Assembly (NCBI GenBank): GCA_021806765.1
Contig: JAJZQR010000180.1
Span: 1 to 10,456, forward strand
Direction of reading: 5' to 3'
DNA length: 10,456 nucleotides
Source: Chloroflexota bacterium
GTDB lineage: Bacteria > Chloroflexota > UBA6077
Position numbers and translations under genes: made by a program. Positions 5,935 to 10,456 of this stretch are shown here, piece after piece; the first letter of the stretch is position 1; each line of letters begins with the position of its first letter. A model generated the notes under the pieces. The model did not search any database and was not told where the DNA came from. It was given only the letters and a program-made list of their open reading frames with translations.

Positions 5935-6930
5935 ATGCAGATTCAGCAGCTACTGCCACAACTGAACTGGGTCGACTGGGTGATCCTGCTGATCCTGGCG
6001 GGTTACGTCGCCATGGGGATCTACCGGGGTTTCGTCATGGGCAGCCTGGACCTCCTGGGGATGATCGTATCCCTGGGCGCGGGTGTAGTGGGCTACCGCC
6101 AGCTCTCTTCCACCATCCTGGGGCTGGTGCAGATCCCCGCGGCCGTGGCCGCCCTGGGAGCCTTTCTCCTACTGGTGCTGGTGGTCCAGATCCTCTACTC
6201 GGCCATCGTGAACCTGGTCTTCCAGGTCAGCCGGCCCTTCACGCTGGTCCTCGGCCCCTTTGCCCTCCTGGATAAGATCCTGGGCGCCGTTCCGGGAGTC
6301 ATAAAGGGGATGATCTTCGCCACCCTGGCCCTGCTCCCCTTCGCCCTCTTCCCCCTGATCCCCCAGGTCTCGGCCGACGTGGAGCGCTCCAACCTCGGAA
6401 GCAGGCTGGTAGTGACCGCCGTGGACGCGGCCCCCGGCCTGGAATCGCTGATGGGGCGTGAGCTGAACGATGGGCTGGCCTTCCTGACCCCTCCTCAGAC
6501 TGAGGAGGGGATGAAGCTGAACTTCGGCATCCTGGGGAAACTGGAGCCCGATCCGGAGACCGAGGACAGGATGCTGCAGATGGTCAACGACGAGCGGGAG
6601 AAGGCGGGTCTTAAGCCGCTCGTGATGGACGAGGAGCTACGGAAGGTGGCCCGGGCCCACAGCCTGGAGATGTTCCAGATGGGCTACTTCGCCCATAACT
6701 CTCCAGTCTCGGGCACCCCCTTCGACCGCATGAGGAAGGCGGAGATCACCTTCGGTGTGGCTGGGGAGAACCTGGCCTACGCTCCCAACGTCCAGATCGC
6801 CCACGAGGGGCTGATGAACAGCCCCGGCCACAGGGCCAACATCCTCCGGCCGGAGTTCCGCAAGGTGGGGATCGGGATCATCAAGAGCGAGTTCCGCGGC
6901 AGCATGTTCAGCCAGGAGTTCACCAACTGA
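5935..6930 (+). CDS. CvpA-like membrane domain fused to a CAP (SCP/PR-1, YkwD-like) domain
   Basis: The 331-residue protein has two parts. Residues 11-145 form a CvpA-like bundle of about four membrane helices (near 14-30, 35-53, 68-96, 119-141), starting NWVDWVILLILAGYVAMG. After a linker of about 65 residues, 212-331 form a CAP domain with the cavity residues His242, His254, Glu278 (GENLAY) and His299 (GHRANIL). The CAP domain should face outside. Bacterial YkwD-type CAP proteins are secreted and of mostly unknown biochemistry. The layout recalls mycobacterial MarP, where a CvpA-like bundle carries an outer serine protease. I chose the ATG at 5935 because the domain begins just after it; an in-frame GTG at 5860 lies in the divergent promoter and adds 25 low-hydrophobicity residues. 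No Shine-Dalgarno sequence precedes the ATG. It is the only plus-strand gene here, divergent from the aldolase operon and convergent with the tad block. Confidence 0.88.
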   Translation: MQIQQLLPQLNWVDWVILLILAGYVAMGIYRGFVMGSLDLLGMIVSLGAGVVGYRQLSSTILGLVQIPAAVAALGAFLLLVLVVQILYSAIVNLVFQVSRPFTLVLGPFALLDKILGAVPGVIKGMIFATLALLPFALFPLIPQVSADVERSNLGSRLVVTAVDAAPGLESLMGRELNDGLAFLTPPQTEEGMKLNFGILGKLEPDPETEDRMLQMVNDEREKAGLKPLVMDEELRKVARAHSLEMFQMGYFAHNSPVSGTPFDRMRKAEITFGVAGENLAYAPNVQIAHEGLMNSPGHRANILRPEFRKVGIGIIKSEFRGSMFSQEFTN

Positions 6931-6941
6931 CGGGAAACGCA

Positions 6942-6964
6942 CACCAGGCTCAGCGAACCTGGTG
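6942..6964 (+). terminator. Stem-loop after the CvpA-CAP gene
   Basis: CACCAGG/CCTGGTG, a perfect 7-bp stem with a 9-base loop, begins 12 bases past the stop codon. No T-run follows, so termination is only possible. A 12-bp palindrome GACGGCGCCGTC (6971-6982) follows in the same 116-bp convergent gap. Confidence 0.35.
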
Positions 6965-7015
6965 GCCCTGGACGGCGCCGTCGTCCCCGTCGATGATCGC
7001 CCATTTGGAACCGAG

Positions 7016-7036
7016 GCCATCGGCATCGACGATGGC
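7016..7036 (-). terminator. Stem-loop after the VWA-TadC gene
   Basis: GCCATCG/CGATGGC is a perfect 7-bp stem with a 7-base loop, 10 bases past the stop of the minus-strand pilus gene. It is the nearest candidate for the 3' end of the tad transcript. It lacks a U-tract. Confidence 0.3.
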
Positions 7037-7046
7037 TGCCGCTTTC

Positions 7047-8981
7047 TCAATGCGTCCCGAGCGCGGCGAGGATTCTCGGAACAGCCGGGCCTATGACGAC
7101 CACGAACAACGCGGGTAGCATCAACAAGACGAGAGGAAACGTCATCTTCACACCCGCCTGCTGGGCGAGTTCCTGGGCCCGCTGCCGGCGCCTAATCCGG
7201 ATGTGTTCAGCCTGGCTCTGTAGAGTGCGGGTAATGCTGGAGCCCAGCTCATCCGCTTGAATGATGGCAGTAGTGAAGATACCCAGTTCTGGGACACGGG
7301 TCCGGTTCATCAGCCCCTGGAGGGCTTCCTTCCGGCTGCGGCCCAGCCGCAACTCGTTGAGCGTTATCGTGAACTCCTGGGTCAACGGGTTCTGCCACTT
7401 GGAACACACTTCCATCAATGCCTGGTCGAACCCCAGCCCCGCCTCTACGCTGACCGACAGCAGATCCAGGGCGTTGGGCATCGCCCGCAGGATCTTCGCC
7501 TGCCTCGCCTTGATGCGCTGTCTCAACAGCACGACCGGCAGCAAGTAGCCGATGGCACCGAACACGATGACCATTATCGGAACCATCTCTGGGACGCCGC
7601 TGGAACTGAAGGGAAAGTAGCCTACAGCGCCAAATCCGAAGGTCATCAGCACCCGCAGACCCAGGAACTCCTCCACACCTTGCCCCTGGGGGACTCCAGC
7701 CAGGGTCAAGAGAGTGCGGGTATCCTGCAGCCAGGTCTGCGGAAGAAGCCGGCGAAACGTCCGATAGGCCAACCGGCTAAGCAACTGCATGGGGCTGAAG
7801 CGCACTCCCGAGAGCCGGCGTCGCCCGAGTCTCTCCGGTCCGCCCACATAGGTGGACAGCCGTGCAGCCCTGACGGATTGCGTGCTCAGATGCGCGACAC
7901 CCAGGAAGGCAGAGAGGACACCGAGCGCTGCCAGCAGCGCCACGGCCTCAAACCAGTAGGGTGGCACGTCGATTGGCCGCGCCCCAGAAGGTGCTCCCGC
8001 GTCAGGTACCCGCCGCAGGTGGCCAATCTCCACCAGACTGTCAGATGGGTTCTCTTGCACAGCCTGCGGCATAGGATAGGTGAACTTGGATGCCAGCTGC
8101 TGGTCATCCAGTTTCACCGTCACATCGACGGCAACCTGAGTGTTGGGAGTCTGGGGCAGGGGGGACACATATACCAGTTCGTACTCATTCTGGATCTGCC
8201 TGGACAGCAATTTGAAGGTGTAGATCAGATCGTCAGCCCTTGGCGCCTTGGAGTACCGACCCGAGGTGCTTTGGGCCAAGGTGGTCAGAACATCATCTTT
8301 CACCTCCTGCCCCAGGCCGATGGTAAAGATCGGAATTCCAGCTTGCGCCGCCAACTCCGTGGACTGTTCCATCTTAGACTTGCTGGCGGTATCGTTCCCG
8401 TCGGTGAGCGCCATGACCACGCGGTTGCCGGGCATCCGTGAGGCATCGCTCACAGCCGTGTACACGGCATCGTAGAGGGCGGTGTCACCCACGGGCGCCA
8501 GTCTCTGGAGCCCTGCCGCCAGCGCCCTCCGGTCGTTGGTGAACGGGACGACGGTTGTGACCGTGGATCCGAAGCTTATGATCTCGACCTGATCGACACT
8601 TCGCAACTCGGAGATGAAAGTGCTGGCGGCCTCGCGGGCCCTGTCGAGCTTACCCTCGTCCTTCATGCTACCGCTCACGTCCACCACCAGCACCACCGAT
8701 AGCGGCGTCTTGCTCTGGTGCACCACCTGGACGTCGTAACTCTCCGCGGCCCGGCCATTCTCCCGGACTACAAAGTTCTCCGCCCCCAACCCGCCGATGG
8801 GCGCACCGTTGGAGTCAGAAACCGCCAATCTCAAGTACACTCTCGGAAAGCTGGTTGTCCGGGTCGAGACGATCGAAAGCTGACCTCCGCCGGCACTGGC
8901 GGAGGGCACGACGAACCCCACCAGACATAGCCCAAGGACAAATGCAATGCCGTATGCCAAACCCACCCACCGTCGTCTCAT
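7047..8981 (-). CDS. tadC: Fusion of a secreted VWA domain with TadC, Tad pilus platform protein
   Basis: This 644-residue protein joins two modules. Residues 1-30 are a signal peptide (MRRR, hydrophobic core, cleavage after ASA). A VWA domain at about 93-265 has a complete metal-binding MIDAS: Asp101-x-Ser103-x-Ser105, Thr167 and Asp194. After one membrane segment (343-361) comes a TadC-type type II secretion F module: membrane pair 440-459 and 464-485, cytoplasmic bundle 500-610 (AMPNALDLLSVSVEAGLGFD, then RRRQRAQELAQQAGVKMTFP) and final segment 612-635. Helix counts place VWA outside and the F bundle inside, where TadA would act on it. I chose the ATG at 8981 because it starts a clean signal peptide with AGGA about 9 bases upstream; an in-frame TTG at 9005 has no ribosome site. 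It lies 46 bases after tadB. Normally TadG-type pseudopilins carry the VWA domain, so the fusion is notable. Confidence 0.9.
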   Translation of the reverse strand: MRRRWVGLAYGIAFVLGLCLVGFVVPSASAGGGQLSIVSTRTTSFPRVYLRLAVSDSNGAPIGGLGAENFVVRENGRAAESYDVQVVHQSKTPLSVVLVVDVSGSMKDEGKLDRAREAASTFISELRSVDQVEIISFGSTVTTVVPFTNDRRALAAGLQRLAPVGDTALYDAVYTAVSDASRMPGNRVVMALTDGNDTASKSKMEQSTELAAQAGIPIFTIGLGQEVKDDVLTTLAQSTSGRYSKAPRADDLIYTFKLLSRQIQNEYELVYVSPLPQTPNTQVAVDVTVKLDDQQLASKFTYPMPQAVQENPSDSLVEIGHLRRVPDAGAPSGARPIDVPPYWFEAVALLAALGVLSAFLGVAHLSTQSVRAARLSTYVGGPERLGRRRLSGVRFSPMQLLSRLAYRTFRRLLPQTWLQDTRTLLTLAGVPQGQGVEEFLGLRVLMTFGFGAVGYFPFSSSGVPEMVPIMVIVFGAIGYLLPVVLLRQRIKARQAKILRAMPNALDLLSVSVEAGLGFDQALMEVCSKWQNPLTQEFTITLNELRLGRSRKEALQGLMNRTRVPELGIFTTAIIQADELGSSITRTLQSQAEHIRIRRRQRAQELAQQAGVKMTFPLVLLMLPALFVVVIGPAVPRILAALGTH

Positions 8982-9027
8982 GGCGAACCATCCTGCAACA
9001 CGCAAACTGTCGGTGTACCAGCCCGTT

Positions 9028-10074
9028 TCAAACGTCGATGTCCGTGATCTTCTTCATGATGAATATCCCAGCCAGCTGCATTACCACCGCTCCCACGGGA
9101 ACGGCGCGCGGGGTACTGGAATCGAAAAGCCCTCCCATATACTGGGGACTCAAGAGCCACAGTATTCCGGCGACACCAAGCGGCAAGAGGGCGATCACGA
9201 TCCCCGAGAAACGCTGTTGTGCCGTCAGCACGCGGATCTCTCCCCTGAGGGCCAGCCGTTCCCGTACCGTGCCGGCGGCCGTCCGAAGGATCTGGGCCAG
9301 GTTGCCACCAACTCGCATCTGAATGATGATGCTGGTCACCACCAGGTCCAGGTCTTCGCTATAGACACGATTCGAGAGGTTCGTGAGGGCTTCCCGCATC
9401 GACAGGCCCAGGTTAACCTCCTGCAGCACCTGGCGAAACTCGGTCTCCAGGGGCGGAGCCCCCTCGCGCGCCAGCACGGCCAGCCCCTGGGCCAGCCCCG
9501 AGCCCGCCTGCAGAGATGCCGCCAGGACATCGAGCGCCGCGGGAAGCTGGGATTCGAATCTCGCCATCCTTCGTTTTCCCAGCACCGATACCACGATGGA
9601 AGGCACATAGCTGGCGACCACCCCGGCTGCGGCGGCCACGAAAAGGGCAGGCAGTCCGATCCGGAAAGCGAAGATTATCCCCACAACCAGGGCAACCACG
9701 AGCCCCGTCGCAATGCGAAGCGCCAGGAACTCGACGACGGTAATCGACAGCCCGGCCCGCACGAGGCGCATCCGGAGGCTGGCAGCGGCACGACGTCGCG
9801 CGAGCCGCCGTTCCAGCACCTCCAGTATCATGGGGGATTCGGGCTGCACGTCGACCGTCGCCGCAGGACCATCGTTCTGCGCCGATATCACGTAGCTGCG
9901 CAGCCGGTCCTGGAGCACCGAGGGCCTGAGCATGTAGTAGATGCCCGCGAGCAGCACGACGAAACCGCCACCCGCAAGGATCGCCGACAGTTCCGGAGTT
10001 GCCAGGCCCAGCCAGGCCCTGAGGACATCACCGGCAAGGGCATCCAGCACGGCTGTGACAGCCTCGATGCTCAT
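9028..10074 (-). CDS. tadB: TadB-like Tad pilus platform protein (type II secretion F domain)
   Basis: An inner-membrane protein that with TadC forms the base on which TadA drives assembly of Flp-type pili. The 348 residues show membrane segments near 31-49, 118-137, 142-163, 288-309 and 324-341. The F bundle spans 175-305 with typical TadB blocks QLPAALDVLAASLQAGSGLA (176-195), SEDLDLVVTSIIIQMRVGGN (239-258) and an arginine-rich turn RERLALRGEIRVLTAQQRFS (271-290). I chose the ATG at 10074 because it overlaps the tadA stop as ATGA, the usual coupled junction; an in-frame start at 10137 would add 21 charged residues inside tadA. It lies between tadA and the VWA-TadC gene, all on the minus strand. 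Confidence 0.92.
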   Translation of the reverse strand: MSIEAVTAVLDALAGDVLRAWLGLATPELSAILAGGGFVVLLAGIYYMLRPSVLQDRLRSYVISAQNDGPAATVDVQPESPMILEVLERRLARRRAAASLRMRLVRAGLSITVVEFLALRIATGLVVALVVGIIFAFRIGLPALFVAAAAGVVASYVPSIVVSVLGKRRMARFESQLPAALDVLAASLQAGSGLAQGLAVLAREGAPPLETEFRQVLQEVNLGLSMREALTNLSNRVYSEDLDLVVTSIIIQMRVGGNLAQILRTAAGTVRERLALRGEIRVLTAQQRFSGIVIALLPLGVAGILWLLSPQYMGGLFDSSTPRAVPVGAVVMQLAGIFIMKKITDIDV

Positions 10075-10456
10075 CTCAACGGCTCGGGCGAGAAGATGCT
10101 CATGGGAACCTGCACGTTTCTCCTCTGGAGCTTCCACAGGAACTTGGGTCTAATGCCGAGAGCCACATGTTGCCCGACGATCTTCGCCCCATCCATTCCC
10201 GTCTGCCGGAACTCGAACAGGTCCTGCAGGACTACCGTGTCGCTTTCCATCCCCTGAATCTCGCACACCTTGACGATTCTCCTGGAACCGTCGACGAGGC
10301 GATCCATGTGAATTATCAGGTCGAGCGCCGAGGATACCTGCTCGCGAACCGCCCGCAAGGAGAGTTCGGTGCCGGCCATGAGAGACATGGTCTCTATTCG
10401 CGAGAGGCTGTCGCGAGGGCTGTTGGAGTGCACCGTGGTCAATTAACCGTCGTGGC
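10071..10456 (-). CDS. tadA: C-terminal part of TadA/CpaF secretion ATPase, interrupted by an in-frame stop
   Basis: TadA/CpaF is the hexameric ATPase that powers Tad pilus assembly. Only the last 120 or so residues are in the window; the Walker A and B motifs lie beyond the right edge. The frame reads HDG, then a TAA codon (10445-10443), then LTTVHSNSPRDSLSRIETMS, followed by the usual C-terminal strand DLIIHMDRLVDGSRRIVKVC and a tail ending SPEPLR. Family members normally read GHDGS[ML]TTVH[AS]NSPRD without a break, so the stop replaces the conserved Ser; a single C-to-A change in TCA would make it. Either the gene is broken, or the base is an error. A TTG follows the stop directly, but a protein started there would lack the ATPase core. 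The 3' end overlaps the tadB start by ATGA. Confidence 0.8.
10443..10445 (-). other. In-frame TAA codon within tadA
   Basis: The stop lies between the codons for HDG and LTTVH, in one continuous frame on both sides, with no base gained or lost. It marks a nonsense change or base error, not a frameshift. Confidence 0.8.

Noticed and set aside
6931..7046. Possible small gene in the convergent gap (minus-strand frame IEKAAAIVDADGLGSKWAII)
   Set aside because: The frame is stop-free and protein-like, but it has no standard start codon or ribosome site and only about 35 codons past the VWA-TadC stop. It may be a coding remnant.
7257..8441. Long open frame on the plus strand opposite the VWA-TadC gene
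   Set aside because: The product is low-complexity and Gln/His/Arg-rich, without domains, and is explained by codon bias of the real gene on the other strand.
8947..10257. Long open frame on the plus strand (over 430 codons) opposite tadB
   Set aside because: It mirrors tadB and the tadA end. Its product is rich in His, Arg, Gln and Gly with no recognisable domain, while the minus strand gives a clear TadB.

Overview
The window is GC-rich and densely coded, with no RNA genes, insertion sequences or CRISPR arrays that I can see. The solute-binding lipoprotein has a long Pro/Ala/Thr linker after its lipobox, and a VWA domain is fused to a Tad-pilus TadC protein. This suits an uncultured Chloroflexota or similar free-living GC-rich bacterium. 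That placement is an inference from style, not from a marker gene.

Left part (1-3600, all on the minus strand): a tripartite tricarboxylate transporter operon in the order tctB-tctA-tctC, followed by the first 28 codons of an unidentified gene that runs off the left edge. A strong sigma70-like promoter (TTGACG-17 bp-TACAAT) lies upstream of tctB. A perfect 14-bp palindrome covers the expected transcription start, so a repressor-controlled uptake operon is likely. Perfect stem-loops sit in the tctA-tctC and tctC-downstream gaps.

Middle part (3600-5930): a 580-bp stretch without a gene holds the tct promoter and leader, a cluster of inverted repeats, and two related GC-rich hairpins that look like members of a dispersed repeat family. 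Next come two minus-strand genes that form an operon: an LsrF-like class I aldolase/thiolase, transcribed first from an extended -10 promoter, and a zinc-dependent medium-chain dehydrogenase. Together with the transporter they suggest uptake and breakdown of a small organic acid or sugar-derived compound whose identity cannot be read from the sequence.

Right part: the only plus-strand gene (5935-6930) fuses a CvpA-like membrane domain to a secreted CAP (SCP/PR-1, YkwD-like) domain. It converges on a Tad (tight adherence) pilus block read on the minus strand: the C-terminal end of the TadA/CpaF ATPase, TadB, and a 644-residue protein that joins a signal peptide and complete-MIDAS VWA domain to TadC. 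tadA and tadB share an ATGA overlap. An in-frame TAA stop interrupts tadA inside its conserved HDG-S-[LM]TTVH motif, 12 bases from the window's right edge, so the gene is either broken or carries a sequence error.
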